A stretch of DNA of 64,000 nt from Arcobacter suis CECT 7833 (GTDB taxonomy: Bacteria; Campylobacterota; Campylobacteria; Campylobacterales; Arcobacteraceae): the NCBI RefSeq assembly GCF_003544815.1, contig NZ_CP032100.1, positions 620,001 to 684,000 on the forward strand, given 5' to 3'. Positions 8,277 through 17,803 of this stretch are shown piece by piece; the stretch's first letter is position 1; each line of letters starts with the position of its first letter. The notes beneath the pieces are model-generated. The model was not told the origin of the DNA, ran no database searches, and saw only the letters and a program-made list of their open reading frames with translations. The translations under genes were made by a program, and so were the position numbers.

Positions 8277-9272
8277 TTATTTGATTTGAGTTGCAGTAAT
8301 TGCAACTAAGTTTGCTATATCTTCTACTGAACAACCTCTTGACAAGTCATTAACTGGTTGGTTTAATCCTTGAACGATTGGTCCATGTGCTTCTGCTCCT
8401 GCGAATCTTTGAACAAGTTTATAACCAATGTTTCCAGATTGTAAATCAGGGAATACTAAAATATTTGCGTGTCCAGCTACTTTTGAACCAGGTGCTTTTT
8501 TAGCTCCAATAGCTTCAACAATAGCAGCATCTGCTTGTAATTCACCATCAAAAGAGAAATTTACATTTCTTTCTTCTAAAATTTCACAAGCATATTGAAC
8601 TTTATCAACTAATGGGTGTTTTGCACTTCCTTTTGTTGAAAATGATAACATTGCAACTCTTGGTTCAAGTCCAACAACACTTGCAGCTGTTGCAGCTGTT
8701 GCACAAGCAATATCAGCTAGTTGTTCTGCATTTGGTTCAGGAATAACAGCGCAGTCAGCAAATAAAATTAAACCGTTATCTCCAAATTTACCATCAGCTG
8801 TTTCCATAATAAATGTCGAAGAAACTGTGTTGATTCCAGGAGCTGTTTTAATAACTTGAATAGCAGCTTTTAAAACATCAGCTGTTGGAGAGTTTGACCC
8901 AGCAACCAATCCATCAGCATCACCTAGTCTTACCATCATACAACCAAAAAATCTAGGTTCAGTTGTCATAATTTCTGTAGCTTCTTCTTTTGAAAGATTT
9001 TTTGCTTTTCTTAATTCAACTAACTCATTAACATATCTATCAATATCGCCAAAATTTTTAGGGTCAACTATTGTTGCTCCATCAATATTAGCTCCATATT
9101 TAGCAGCATCTGCTTTGATAGTAGCCTCATTACCAATTAAAACAATCTTTGCTGTTCTTTCTTCTATAACCTGTTGAGCAGCTTTTAAAACTCTTTCATC
9201 TTCAGGCTCAGGAAGAACGATTGTTCTTAATTTTAATTTCGCTTTTTCTTTAATGTTTTCAATTAAACCCAT
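8277..9272 (-). CDS. pta: Phosphate acetyltransferase, short form
   Basis: Pta interconverts acetyl-CoA and acetyl-phosphate. The 331-residue protein consists of only the PTA_PTB catalytic domain, without the N-terminal DRTGG/regulatory region of the E. coli 714-residue enzyme. Family blocks include IVLPEPEDERVLKAA, GLVAGSNSPTADVLKAA, MLSFSTKGSAKHP, GELQADAA, and the C-terminal HGPIVQGLNQPVNDLSRG. AAAGGA lies 8 bases before the ATG. It is first in a pta-ackA operon behind a promoter with two 11-bp-spaced TGCTA half-sites (9310-9342). Confidence 0.96.
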   Translation of the reverse strand: MGLIENIKEKAKLKLRTIVLPEPEDERVLKAAQQVIEERTAKIVLIGNEATIKADAAKYGANIDGATIVDPKNFGDIDRYVNELVELRKAKNLSKEEATEIMTTEPRFFGCMMVRLGDADGLVAGSNSPTADVLKAAIQVIKTAPGINTVSSTFIMETADGKFGDNGLILFADCAVIPEPNAEQLADIACATAATAASVVGLEPRVAMLSFSTKGSAKHPLVDKVQYACEILEERNVNFSFDGELQADAAIVEAIGAKKAPGSKVAGHANILVFPDLQSGNIGYKLVQRFAGAEAHGPIVQGLNQPVNDLSRGCSVEDIANLVAITATQIK

Positions 9273-9309
9273 CTTAAGTAATCCTTTCTAATTTAAACTT
9301 TCTGAAAAG

Positions 9310-9342
9310 ATTATAATTTAAAAACATAGCATTAACATAGCA
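9310..9342 (-). promoter_or_regulatory. Putative activated promoter of pta-ackA: two TGCTA half-sites, 11-bp period
   Basis: Read on the minus strand: TGCTA (9342-9338), 6 bases, TGCTA (9331-9327), 11 bases, then TATAAT (9315-9310). No -35 box is needed if a PhoB/OmpR-type activator binds the tandem half-sites. The same layout and spacing occur at 17658-17690 and 22553-22585. The start codon is about 38 bp downstream of the -10 box. Confidence 0.65.
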
Positions 9343-9486
9343 ATGTCTTATAATCTTACTAAGTAAAATTTTATAGGATATTTCAAAAAAAGTACATAAT
9401 ATATATAGAAATATCAGAAAAAAACAAATATGTGCAAAATTGTAATACATTGGGGATAGATAGGTTTTAAATGGAGATAATTGTAT

Positions 9487-9515
9487 AAACGATGTACAAA
9501 AATAGTACATCGTTT
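9487..9515. repeat. Perfect 11-bp inverted repeat between ackA copy 2 and pta
   Basis: AAACGATGTAC (9487-9497), a 7-base loop, then GTACATCGTTT (9505-9515); outer bases extend the stem with one bulged T. It lies just downstream of ackA copy 2 (minus strand), where it could act as a terminator, although the T-run is on the plus-strand side. It may instead be an operator. Confidence 0.5.
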
Positions 9516-9548
9516 ACAATTTTTTAATATTTGCTAATTTGTAACAAA

Positions 9549-10742
9549 TTATTTAGATTTTACAAGATTATAAGTATCTTTTGCAATTACTAATTCTTCA
9601 TTTGTTGGAATAATATAGATTTTTGTTTTAGAATCTTTTTTACTAATTTCTCTATTTCCTAATTCTCTAACTCTATTTTTTTCACTATCAAGTTCAATTC
9701 CCATAAACTCTAAACCATGGCAAACTTTTTCTCTTATTAAATCAGAATTTTCTCCAATTCCCGCAGTAAAACAAATAGCATCAACTCCACCCATTAATCC
9801 AGCATAAGAACATAAATATTTTTTAATTCTATTACATAACATTTCAATAGTGATTTTTGATCTTATATCTCCATCTTTAGAAGCTTTAATTACTTCTCTT
9901 AAATCTGAACTAATTCCAGAAATACCTAAAATTCCAGATTTTTTATTTAAATAATCAAGAATTTGATTTGAAGTTAAGCCTTTTTTCTCCATTAAATATG
10001 GAATTACTCCAGCATCAATATCTCCTGATCTTGTTCCCATGATTAATCCCTCAAGTGGAGTTAATCCCATTGATGTACTAATAGATTTTCCATCTCTAAC
10101 TGCACAAACAGAAGAACCATTTCCTAAGTGACAAACGATGATTTTTGAATCTTTTTTATTTAAAATTTTTACAGCTTCATTTGATACATAGTAGTGACTT
10201 GTTCCATGAAATCCATATTTTCTTAAATGATGTTCTGTGTAATCACTATATGGAACTGCATATAAAAAGTTTTCTTTTGTCATAGTTTGATGAAATGCTG
10301 TATCAAATGTTGCAACATTTGGAACATTTGGCATTAATTCTTGACAAATTCTTATTCCTAAAAGATGAGCTGGATTATGTAATGGAGCAAGTGGAACTAA
10401 TTGTTCAATTTTTTCAATTACATCTTTATTTATAATTGTAGATTCTTTAAAAAATTCTCCACCATGTACAACTCTATGACCAATTGCTTGAATCTCTTTA
10501 ATAGAATTTATTACTTTTGTTTCGTCATTTGTTAAAATTCTTAAAACAAGCTCGATTGCTTCTTTATGTGTGGGAATTGGTAATTCAAAAGTTAATTTTT
10601 TATTTTCTCCAACTTCATGTTTTAAAATCCCATCTATTCCAATTCTTTCAACTAATCCACTAGCTTTTAATTCAGCTGTTTTTGCATTTATCAATTGATA
10701 TTTTAAAGAAGATGAACCGGCGTTTAATACAAATACTAACAT
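9549..10742 (-). CDS. ackA: Acetate kinase, copy 2 (with the DUF294/exonuclease operon)
   Basis: The 397-residue paralogue has the complete acetate kinase signature set: MLVFVLNAGSSSLKYQL, GHRVVHGGE, FDTAFHQTM, KYGFHGTSH, CHLGNGSS, ICFTAGIGENS. It differs at many positions from copy 1, so the duplication is not recent. It is the last gene behind the cNMP/CBS/nucleotidyltransferase protein and the exonuclease (18 bp after the exonuclease stop), not behind a pta. This suggests a separate regulation, for example acetate activation during uptake while pta-ackA serves overflow or the reverse. AAAGGAAAA precedes the ATG. Confidence 0.95.
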   Translation of the reverse strand: MLVFVLNAGSSSLKYQLINAKTAELKASGLVERIGIDGILKHEVGENKKLTFELPIPTHKEAIELVLRILTNDETKVINSIKEIQAIGHRVVHGGEFFKESTIINKDVIEKIEQLVPLAPLHNPAHLLGIRICQELMPNVPNVATFDTAFHQTMTKENFLYAVPYSDYTEHHLRKYGFHGTSHYYVSNEAVKILNKKDSKIIVCHLGNGSSVCAVRDGKSISTSMGLTPLEGLIMGTRSGDIDAGVIPYLMEKKGLTSNQILDYLNKKSGILGISGISSDLREVIKASKDGDIRSKITIEMLCNRIKKYLCSYAGLMGGVDAICFTAGIGENSDLIREKVCHGLEFMGIELDSEKNRVRELGNREISKKDSKTKIYIIPTNEELVIAKDTYNLVKSK

Positions 10743-10759
10743 ATGTGTTTTCCTTTTAT

Positions 10760-11380
10760 TTAATTTATTTTTACTTTTGGTTGATTTTTTAGTTTGATAA
10801 AAATCAGTGAAGTCATAATTGCATCATTATATGCATCATGTTTTCCTAAACTTGGAATTTTTAATTCTTCCATGATTGTATTAAATCTTAAATCAATATT
10901 TGCTTGAGGGATTTTTTCTATTTTATAATCGTAATAAATAGCTGAAACCTCAAGAATTTTATTAGGAAGTGTAATTCCTATTTTTGGTTTTATATATTTA
11001 TTAATCATTGCAATATCAAATTCTAGATAATATCCCACCAATGTTCTATTGCCAATAAAATTTAAAAACTCTTCAACTACAATATTTATATCTTCAGCAT
11101 CTTCTAAATCACACTCTCTTATATGATGAATTTTTATAGCTTCTGCTTGAAGTTTTGTTTTTGGTTTTACAAATTTTACAAATTTTTTGCTGGATACTAT
11201 TGTGTTGTTTTTTATAATAACAGCACCAATAGAAACGATATCATCTTTTTTAGGATCTAATCCTGTTGTTTCACAATCAAAACATACATATTCATCGTTG
11301 GGTGTTTCATCAAATAAGAACTCATATTTGTTATCTTTTAGATTTTTTTTATTGAAATATTGTTTTATATTTCTAAACAT
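10760..11380 (-). CDS. DnaQ-like DEDDh 3'-5' exonuclease domain protein, copy 1
   Basis: The 206 residues form a single RNase T/DnaQ exonuclease fold. CFDCETTGLDPKKDDIVSIGAV gives the D-x-E pair of ExoI, LVGYYLEFDIAMIN the ExoII Asp, and LGKHDAYNDAIMT the ExoIII His and Asp, so the DEDDh set is complete and the enzyme should be active. It is too small and too isolated to be the polymerase III epsilon subunit by context. Its start overlaps the stop of the upstream DUF294-type gene by 8 bp, so they are translationally coupled. The pair recurs at 17804-20256. Such pairs are commonly found beside acetate-type symporters; the substrate is unknown. Confidence 0.85.
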   Translation of the reverse strand: MFRNIKQYFNKKNLKDNKYEFLFDETPNDEYVCFDCETTGLDPKKDDIVSIGAVIIKNNTIVSSKKFVKFVKPKTKLQAEAIKIHHIRECDLEDAEDINIVVEEFLNFIGNRTLVGYYLEFDIAMINKYIKPKIGITLPNKILEVSAIYYDYKIEKIPQANIDLRFNTIMEELKIPSLGKHDAYNDAIMTSLIFIKLKNQPKVKIN

Positions 11381-13214
11381 AGTTTAACTTAAAGTGGAAT
11401 TCTAATTTTTTCTTTAATTTATTTACAATTTTAAATGATTCTTTTAATAAATCTTTTTCCATAGTATTTAAATTATTTGGGTTGATATAATTATCTATTT
11501 TTTCTTGTTTGTCTAATTTCTCTAAATTAGATTTTAAATTAATAGTAGTTAAAAAATTAAATGCCATAGTTATTTCATTTGCGAGTTCTTTTTCGATTAT
11601 ACCTATTTCATTTAATCTTTTAATTCTTTTTGCTGTACTAGTATTATAGAGTTTATGTTCTAAACTAAGTGATCTTATTCCTTGAACAATTATAAAGATA
11701 CCACCTTTTTTAATATTTAATTCATTTTTATGATTATTGTCTTTATTACTAAAAACAAATCCATCAAGGAATCCTAGTGGAACATCAAAACTTGAGATTA
11801 TTTTTGCAAAATGAGAATTAAATTGTTGAGAATTATCAGCTATTTTAAATAAATATTCTTTTAATCTAAGTACTAAAGCTCTATCTCCTGAAACACTAAC
11901 TGCATCATAAAAAATCGCAATATTCATAAAGTTTTCAGGTGATGGTTGCATTATCCATTCAAAAATTAAATTTTTAAAATCAGATTCTCTTCTACACCAA
12001 TATGGATTTGAAACCATAATATTACCTTCACATCTTGGAAAACCAAAATCAACCAGTGTTTCCGTAAATTTAGTTGCAAATTCTTGTAGTTTTTCATCAC
12101 TAATTGTACAGTCATTCTCTAAAATCAGGGCATTATCTTGGTCGGTTTTTAAGATTTGTTCTCCTCTTCCTTCACTTCCCATAACAACTAAACATGATTT
12201 TCCTATGAGTTCTTCTGGTGCTAACATAATGTATAATTTATCTAATAATTTTTTATTTAATTGATTAATTAGTTTAGAAATAAATTCGATTTTTACACCT
12301 TTTGCATTTAATGATTTGATTATTTTGATAAATGAAAGAGATGCTTCTTTTAATTCTTCAAGGGTTTCTGCTTTTACAATTTGATTTGATACTGAAAAAG
12401 TATTTGTTGCAAAAAATGATGATAATGAAATTTGGTCTAATATTCCTACAATTTCTTTTTTATCATTTTGAACAACAACTCTTTTTAATCCATGTTTTGC
12501 CATAGTTAATTGAGCGTTAAATAAAAAATCATCTTCATTTACATAAATTAAACCTTTTGATGCTATTTTTATAACTTTATCATCGAAATCCATCCTATTT
12601 AAAATTACTTTTTGCCTAAAATCAGAATCAGTTACAATATACATTTCTCCTTTTTCGTCTTTTAATAAAAGAGTAGGAACTTTTTCTTTTTTTATAATTG
12701 AGGCTGCTTCAAATATTGTTTTTTCTGTATCAATAATAACAGCTTTATGAATTTTTGCATCTTTTATTTTTGCAATCATAATATTAGCCATCTCTTTATT
12801 ATTTTCATAATTGATGTTGTTGCTTATTTTTTCTGATATAGATTGAAAGAAATAATTCTTTAATGTAGAGTTTTCATGTAGAGTTTTTATGAAAATTTCT
12901 CTTGGTAATATGTAACAAATAGTTTCTTCTGCTGTTACAAAACTATTTTTAGAATAATTTTCAATTAATGAAATTGAATCAAAGATTTCATTTTTTGAAT
13001 ATAAACTTAGTACTTCATCTTCTTGTTTTTCTTGTATTAATCCTTTTAATACAAAATACAAATGAGTAGGTTCACTATTTTGTTTTTGTACTATTACATT
13101 TTCTTTAAAATAAACAATATCAATATTTTCAACAAACAAAGCTAGTTGGTTTATAGTAAGACTTCCAAATGGGTGAATCGATGATATGAAAGATTCTTGT
13201 TCTAGTATACTCAT
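11373..13214 (-). CDS. cNMP-binding/CBS-pair/DUF294 putative nucleotidyltransferase, copy 1
   Basis: The 613 residues contain, in order, a cyclic-nucleotide-binding-like domain (about 15-135), a CBS pair (about 150-275), a GlnD-like nucleotidyltransferase domain with GSEGRGEQ...TDQDNA (about 290-430), and an alpha-helical DUF294_C region (about 450-600). GSEGR plus the TDQDN Asp pair is the metal and nucleotide-binding core of this nucleotidyltransferase superfamily, so I expect nucleotidyl transfer to an unknown protein or small molecule, controlled by adenine-nucleotide binding at the CBS pair. It forms an operon with the exonuclease and ackA copy 2, directly downstream of ActP copy 1. It is about as long as copy 2 (606 residues). 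Confidence 0.82.
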   Translation of the reverse strand: MSILEQESFISSIHPFGSLTINQLALFVENIDIVYFKENVIVQKQNSEPTHLYFVLKGLIQEKQEDEVLSLYSKNEIFDSISLIENYSKNSFVTAEETICYILPREIFIKTLHENSTLKNYFFQSISEKISNNINYENNKEMANIMIAKIKDAKIHKAVIIDTEKTIFEAASIIKKEKVPTLLLKDEKGEMYIVTDSDFRQKVILNRMDFDDKVIKIASKGLIYVNEDDFLFNAQLTMAKHGLKRVVVQNDKKEIVGILDQISLSSFFATNTFSVSNQIVKAETLEELKEASLSFIKIIKSLNAKGVKIEFISKLINQLNKKLLDKLYIMLAPEELIGKSCLVVMGSEGRGEQILKTDQDNALILENDCTISDEKLQEFATKFTETLVDFGFPRCEGNIMVSNPYWCRRESDFKNLIFEWIMQPSPENFMNIAIFYDAVSVSGDRALVLRLKEYLFKIADNSQQFNSHFAKIISSFDVPLGFLDGFVFSNKDNNHKNELNIKKGGIFIIVQGIRSLSLEHKLYNTSTAKRIKRLNEIGIIEKELANEITMAFNFLTTINLKSNLEKLDKQEKIDNYINPNNLNTMEKDLLKESFKIVNKLKKKLEFHFKLNYV

Positions 13215-13321
13215 AGGTTCTCTTTTTTAATGATTTAATGAATATATGTTAGCTAAAAATGAATAAGGAAATTATTACCTTGTATAAAAAATAATAAGAA
13301 AAAATTGAAGATTTACTATAT

Positions 13322-13348
13322 GTATCAAAGGAATTTTTCCTTTGATAC
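13322..13348 (-). terminator. Hairpin after ActP copy 1
   Basis: GTATCAAAGGAA (13322-13333) and TTCCTTTGATAC (13337-13348) form a perfect 12-bp stem with a 3-base loop, a few bases past the ActP stop. The distal T-run is weak. Confidence 0.6.
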
Positions 13349-13355
13349 TATATAT

Positions 13356-15005
13356 TTAGTGAGAAATAGCTCCAGCTGCGCCAATACCAGTATTAGCTCT
13401 AACATTTTGACCTCTAAATAATTCTTTTTCTTTTTTAGCTCTTTCTGAATTATCAAGTTTTGAGAAGAACCAAATAGAAACAAATGCAATTGTTACAGAA
13501 AATAGTGCAGGGTGAGCATAAGGAAAAATTGCTTTTTCATTTTTCAATATTTCAACCCAAACATTTGGTCCTAAAATTACAAGGGCAACTGCTGAAAATA
13601 ATCCCATGAAACCTCCAATAAATGCACCTCTTGTTGTTAATCCATTCCAATAAATAGAAAGAAATAAAATAGGGAAATTAGCACTAGCCGCAATTCCAAA
13701 TGCAAGACCAACCATATAAGCAATATTTTGTGATTCAAAAGCAATACCTAAAACAACTCCAATAATACCAATAATAATTACAGTAATTTTAGAAATTTTA
13801 ACAACTTTTTCATCACTTGCTTCTGGATTAATTACATTTGCATAAATATCATGAGATATTGCAGATGCCCCTGCAAGTGTTAATCCAGAAACAACAGCTA
13901 AAATAGTAGCAAATGCAACAGCTGAAATAAATCCTAAAAATGCATTTCCACCTAACATATGTGATAAATGAACAGAAGCCATATTACTTCCACCAAATAG
14001 TTTTCCATCTACAAAATATTGTGCACCATCAGCAGAATTTAAAAATGCAATTGCACCAAATCCAACAATAGTGATAATTACCCAAAAATATGCTACAAAA
14101 CCAGTAGCATAAACAACAGATTTTCTAGCTTCTTTTGCATTACCAACTGTAAAGAATCTCATTAATACATGAGGTAATCCAGCAGTTCCCAGCATTAAAG
14201 CCATACCTAATGAAATAGCAGAAATAGGGTCTGTAATAAATCCACCTGGACTTAAAATAGCTTCACTTGATTTATGATTTTCAACAGCTTTTACTAATAA
14301 TGATTCAAAATTAAAATCAAAATTATATAAAACCATAACAGCCATAAATGAAACACCTGATAATAATAAACATGCTTTTATAATTTGTACCCAAGTAGTT
14401 GCTAACATTCCACCAAAAGTAACATAAATAATCATTAATGCACCAACCATGATAACAGCGTATTCATAATCCATACCAAAAAGTACTTGAATTAATTTTC
14501 CAGCTCCAACCATTTGTGCAATAAGATATAAAATAACAACTGAAATAGAACCAAACGCAGCTAAAGTTCTGATTTCCTTTTGCCCTAATCTATAAGCAGC
14601 TATATCTGCAAAAGTAAATTTACCTAAGTTTCTTAATTTTTCAGCCATAAAAAATAAAATAACAGGCCATCCAACTAAAAATGAAACCGCATAAATTACT
14701 CCATCATAACCTTTCATATATATAAGACCAGATACCCCAAGAAATGCTGCTGCTGACATATAATCTCCAGCAATTGCTAAACCATTTTGGAAACCTGTAA
14801 TTCCACCACCTGCTGTATAGAAATCACTTGCTGATTTTGTCTTTTTAGCAGCCCAATAAGTAACACCTAATGTTCCAGCAATGAAAACAAAAAACATGAT
14901 AATCGCAGGAATATTTAGTTCTCTTTTTGAAGCTTCAAAAGTTGCATCACCAGCAGCAAATGCACCTAATGTAATAATTGAGATTAACGTTAAAATTTTT
15001 AACAT
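13356..15005 (-). CDS. actP: Cation/acetate symporter ActP, copy 1
   Basis: This is a 549-residue sodium:solute symporter family protein of the inner membrane. After a cleavable-looking or first membrane segment it has the ActP-specific run [18 protein letters not shown], followed by [10 protein letters not shown], and about 13 further membrane segments; [15 protein letters not shown] is the SSS signature block. It imports acetate and other short monocarboxylates with a cation. The start overlaps the DUF485 stop by one base (ATG at 15005), the usual DUF485-actP pair. A second pair lies 640 bp upstream. The C-terminal tail [10 protein letters not shown] is nearly shared with copy 2, which supports common descent. 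Confidence 0.93.
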   Translation of the reverse strand: MLKILTLISIITLGAFAAGDATFEASKRELNIPAIIMFFVFIAGTLGVTYWAAKKTKSASDFYTAGGGITGFQNGLAIAGDYMSAAAFLGVSGLIYMKGYDGVIYAVSFLVGWPVILFFMAEKLRNLGKFTFADIAAYRLGQKEIRTLAAFGSISVVILYLIAQMVGAGKLIQVLFGMDYEYAVIMVGALMIIYVTFGGMLATTWVQIIKACLLLSGVSFMAVMVLYNFDFNFESLLVKAVENHKSSEAILSPGGFITDPISAISLGMALMLGTAGLPHVLMRFFTVGNAKEARKSVVYATGFVAYFWVIITIVGFGAIAFLNSADGAQYFVDGKLFGGSNMASVHLSHMLGGNAFLGFISAVAFATILAVVSGLTLAGASAISHDIYANVINPEASDEKVVKISKITVIIIGIIGVVLGIAFESQNIAYMVGLAFGIAASANFPILFLSIYWNGLTTRGAFIGGFMGLFSAVALVILGPNVWVEILKNEKAIFPYAHPALFSVTIAFVSIWFFSKLDNSERAKKEKELFRGQNVRANTGIGAAGAISH

Positions 15006-15319
15006 TAGATTAGCCCCTTTACATCTTTTTTAATTTCGTTAGTTAAATCTTCAAATTCACCATTTGCTTTTCTTACATAAATAAGAGTAGTGATAAAACT
15101 AAGTACTAAAATTGCTAATGCAATAGGAAATGCTATTGTTGTAATTCCATTACCAATTTTTGCAGCTAAAAGTTCTTTATTAAATGCAATAACTAAAATA
15201 TATGCATAAAACATTACTATTACAAAAATGCCTAATTTGATACCTAAACCATTTCTTTTAGAAACTAGTTCTTTATATTTTGGATTAGATTCAATTCGTT
15301 CAACTAATTCGTCGTTCAT
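15005..15319 (-). CDS. DUF485 small membrane protein, ActP partner, copy 1
   Basis: It is about 104 residues long, starting [20 protein letters not shown] chose ATG 15319 (AAGGAAG just upstream) over an earlier in-frame Met at 15349. Two membrane segments (about residues 25-45 and 60-82) are preceded by the conserved N-P-x-Y-x-x-L-x-x-(K/R)-R motif of DUF485/YjcH. In E. coli, yjcH lies between acs and actP; the function is unproven but co-occurrence with ActP is near constant. It is one of two copies in this block. Confidence 0.85.
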   Translation of the reverse strand: MNDELVERIESNPKYKELVSKRNGLGIKLGIFVIVMFYAYILVIAFNKELLAAKIGNGITTIAFPIALAILVLSFITTLIYVRKANGEFEDLTNEIKKDVKGLI

Positions 15320-15593
15320 TGTGCTTCCTTTTTGTGAATTGATAAACAAATATGTTTATTAGCTTTCCTTTTCATATACGTTAAATTAAATAATAATATT
15401 AAAATAACGAATGAAAAAAAGTAACCGATTATACATATAAAAGTGAGTTTGAAGGGATTTTTTTTGAAAGTTATGTAAAAATTATGTAAGATTTAGTAGA
15501 TTAGTAACATAAAATACTATTATAAATTATTATATTTAGTTGTCATTTTTAAGATATTTTTAAGAGTTATATTGGAGTGGTTAAAATTAATTT
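15320..15593. other. Intergenic region upstream of DUF485-ActP copy 1, with a distinct tandem repeat
   Basis: No gene is visible. On the minus strand, TATAAT at 15433-15428 (extended by TG) is a plausible -10 box. Upstream of it, TTATGTA occurs twice on the plus strand (15471-15477 and 15482-15488), again with an 11-bp period but a different sequence from the TGCTA sites. At the position where the other promoters carry TGCTA pairs (15445-15460) there is none, so this operon appears differently controlled. Confidence 0.45.
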
Positions 15594-15628
15594 AAAAAAA
15601 TTACTAAAGAGAAAAATCTCTTTAGTAA
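15594..15628 (-). terminator. Intrinsic terminator after ActP copy 2
   Basis: TTACTAAAGAGA (15601-15612), loop AAAA, TCTCTTTAGTAA (15617-15628). In the minus direction the stem is followed by seven T residues. It separates the two ActP operons. Confidence 0.85.
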
Positions 15629-15644
15629 AAAATAAATGGTGTGA

Positions 15645-17297
15645 CTAGTGAGCAACTGCTCCATCGGCACCAATACCAGTTTCTGCTCTAATTTTTTGAG
15701 CTTCGAATCCAGCTTTATCTTGTTCAGCTCTAGCAGATTTATCTGTAATAGAAAAGAACCAAATTCCAATAAACGCTACAAGTATAGAGAATAATGCAGG
15801 TTGAGTATATGGGAATATCGCTGATTCAAATTTAAAGATATCAACCCATACTGTTTTACTTAATACAACTAAAACGATAGCAGTAATAAGTCCTAAGAAT
15901 CCACCAATAAATGCACCTCTTGTTGTTAATTTTGACCAATAGATTGATAAAATTAATATCGGGAAGTTAGCTGATGCAGCAAGTGCAAATGCTAAACCAA
16001 CCATAAACGCAATATTTTGTTTTTCAAATGCAAATCCTAAAAGAATTGCTACGATACCAATAACTAAAACTGTTCTTTTTGAAACTTTCATTTCTTCAGC
16101 ATCAGTAGCTTTACCTTTTCTAATAACGATTGCATATAAATCGTGTGCAATAGAGTTAGACGCAGCAAGAGTAAGTCCTGCAACAACCGCTAAAATTGTA
16201 GCAAAAGAAACAGCAGCAATAAATCCTAAGAAAATATCTCCACCAAGTGCAGCAGATAAGTGAACTGCAGCCATGTTATTTCCACCAATAATATTTTTCA
16301 TATCAATTACACCGTCTTTAAAGAAAACAGCACCTTCTGGACTTAATAAGAATACAACAGCACCTAAACCAACAACACCGATGATTAAGTAGAAGTAACC
16401 AATAAATGCAGTTGCATAAACAACAGATTTTCTAGCTTCTTTTGCATTTCCAACTGTAAAGAATCTCATAAGAATATGAGGTAATCCAGCAGTTCCAAGC
16501 ATTAATGCTAATCCTAAAGATATTGCAGAAATAGGATCTGATACAAATGGTCCAGGATTTAATATAGCATCATGTTTAGGGTGCATATTAACAGCTTCAG
16601 TAGCTAATGAAATAAATGAAAATCCATAGTGTGAAAGAACCATTATTGCCATAAAAGTTACCCCAGATAAAAGTAATACAGCTTTAATAATTTGTACCCA
16701 AGTTGTAGCTAACATACCACCAAATGTTACGTAGATAATCATTAATACCCCAACTATAACTACTGACCAACCATAAGGAATGTGGAATAATAATTCAATT
16801 AATTTTCCAGCTCCAACCATTTGAGCAATTAAGTAGAAAGTAACAACAGTTAAAGAACCACAAGCTGCAAGAATTCTGATTTTTTGTTCATCTAATCTAT
16901 ATGCAGCAATATCTGTAAAGTTAAATTTACCTAAGTTTCTTAATTTTTCAGCCATTAAGAATAGAATAATAGGCCAACCAACTAGGAATCCAATAGCATA
17001 AATCATACCATCAAAACCATGTAAGAAAATCATTCCAGAAATACCAAGGAATGAAGCAGCAGACATATAATCTCCAGCAATTGCTAAACCATTTTGGAAT
17101 CCTGTGATTCCTCCTCCAGCTGTATAAAAATCTGAAGCAGATTTTGTTTTACTAGCAGCCCATTTTGTAATACCCATTGTTGCAACTATGAACACAAAGA
17201 ACATAGCAACAGCTGATACATTTAATGTATCTGCACCACCCTCAGCAGCAAAAAGTGCTAAAGAAGATAAACCTAAAAGAGTAAGTATTTTTAACAT
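15645..17297 (-). CDS. actP: Cation/acetate symporter ActP, copy 2
   Basis: The 550-residue SSS-family symporter is closely related to copy 1, with the same [18 protein letters not shown] block, [25 protein letters not shown] and tail [10 protein letters not shown]. About 13-14 membrane segments are present. Divergence is concentrated in loops and the N-terminal segment, so the copies are old duplicates or have different acids as preferred substrate. It is preceded by its own DUF485 gene (one-base overlap) behind a promoter with two TGCTA-like half-sites (17658-17690). A strong terminator follows. Confidence 0.93.
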   Translation of the reverse strand: MLKILTLLGLSSLALFAAEGGADTLNVSAVAMFFVFIVATMGITKWAASKTKSASDFYTAGGGITGFQNGLAIAGDYMSAASFLGISGMIFLHGFDGMIYAIGFLVGWPIILFLMAEKLRNLGKFNFTDIAAYRLDEQKIRILAACGSLTVVTFYLIAQMVGAGKLIELLFHIPYGWSVVIVGVLMIIYVTFGGMLATTWVQIIKAVLLLSGVTFMAIMVLSHYGFSFISLATEAVNMHPKHDAILNPGPFVSDPISAISLGLALMLGTAGLPHILMRFFTVGNAKEARKSVVYATAFIGYFYLIIGVVGLGAVVFLLSPEGAVFFKDGVIDMKNIIGGNNMAAVHLSAALGGDIFLGFIAAVSFATILAVVAGLTLAASNSIAHDLYAIVIRKGKATDAEEMKVSKRTVLVIGIVAILLGFAFEKQNIAFMVGLAFALAASANFPILILSIYWSKLTTRGAFIGGFLGLITAIVLVVLSKTVWVDIFKFESAIFPYTQPALFSILVAFIGIWFFSITDKSARAEQDKAGFEAQKIRAETGIGADGAVAH

Positions 17298-17614
17298 TAT
17301 AAAATATCCTTTACATCATTTTTAATAGCCATTTCTAATTCTTCGAACTCTCCATTTGCTCTTATAACATAAATAAGAGTTGTAATAAAAGCAATTACAA
17401 TAATTCCAACACCAATAGGCCAACCAATAGTCATAACACCCTCAGCTGATAATTTTGTAGCAAAAAATTCTTTATCAAATGCGATAACTAATATGAAACC
17501 GTAATAAATTACCAACATAAAGATTGCTAATTTAGCAGCAAAAGAACTTCTTTTTGTAATAAGTTCTGTGTATTTAGGATTATTTTTAATCCTGTCTACC
17601 AATTCTTTATTCAT
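17297..17614 (-). CDS. DUF485 small membrane protein, ActP partner, copy 2
   Basis: The 105 residues start [19 protein letters not shown], with the DUF485 N-P-K-Y motif, and have two membrane segments (about 26-46 and 62-84) and an acidic C-terminus. AGGGAGA lies just upstream of the ATG. It is the first gene of the DUF485-ActP copy 2 operon, with a putative -10 box about 45 bp before the start codon. Confidence 0.85.
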   Translation of the reverse strand: MNKELVDRIKNNPKYTELITKRSSFAAKLAIFMLVIYYGFILVIAFDKEFFATKLSAEGVMTIGWPIGVGIIVIAFITTLIYVIRANGEFEELEMAIKNDVKDIL

Positions 17615-17657
17615 TTTTTCTCCCTAAGATTTAGATTGTAACTAAACGTACTTTGAA

Positions 17658-17690
17658 ATATTAAACTATTAAAGTTGCAATAGCATAGCA
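17658..17690 (-). promoter_or_regulatory. Putative activated promoter of DUF485-ActP copy 2: TGCTA/TGCAA half-sites
   Basis: On the minus strand: TGCTA (17690-17686), 6 bases, TGCAA (17679-17675), 11 bases, TAATAT (17663-17658) as -10. An extra overlapping TGCTA lies at 17685-17681. The spacing is identical to the sites before pta and before the DUF4212 gene; one half-site and the -10 are imperfect. Confidence 0.6.
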
Positions 17691-17803
17691 TTTCAAAATA
17701 TTTCAAAATAATTGTAGTTTAATATAACTTAATAATGTATATTTAGTATATATAGAGGCTATTTTACGGGCTTAAATTCTGAAATGTAACTTTTTGGATC
17801 TCA

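Noticed and set aside
9274-9510. Open frame of 78 codons on the minus strand between ackA copy 2 and pta
   Set aside because: It covers the pta promoter with the TGCTA pair, has no ribosome-binding site and no recognisable composition; it is intergenic DNA.
15445-15460. Search for a TGCTA pair before DUF485-ActP copy 1
   Set aside because: At the expected distance from the TATAAT box the sequence does not resemble the half-sites, so this operon was not added to the inferred regulon.
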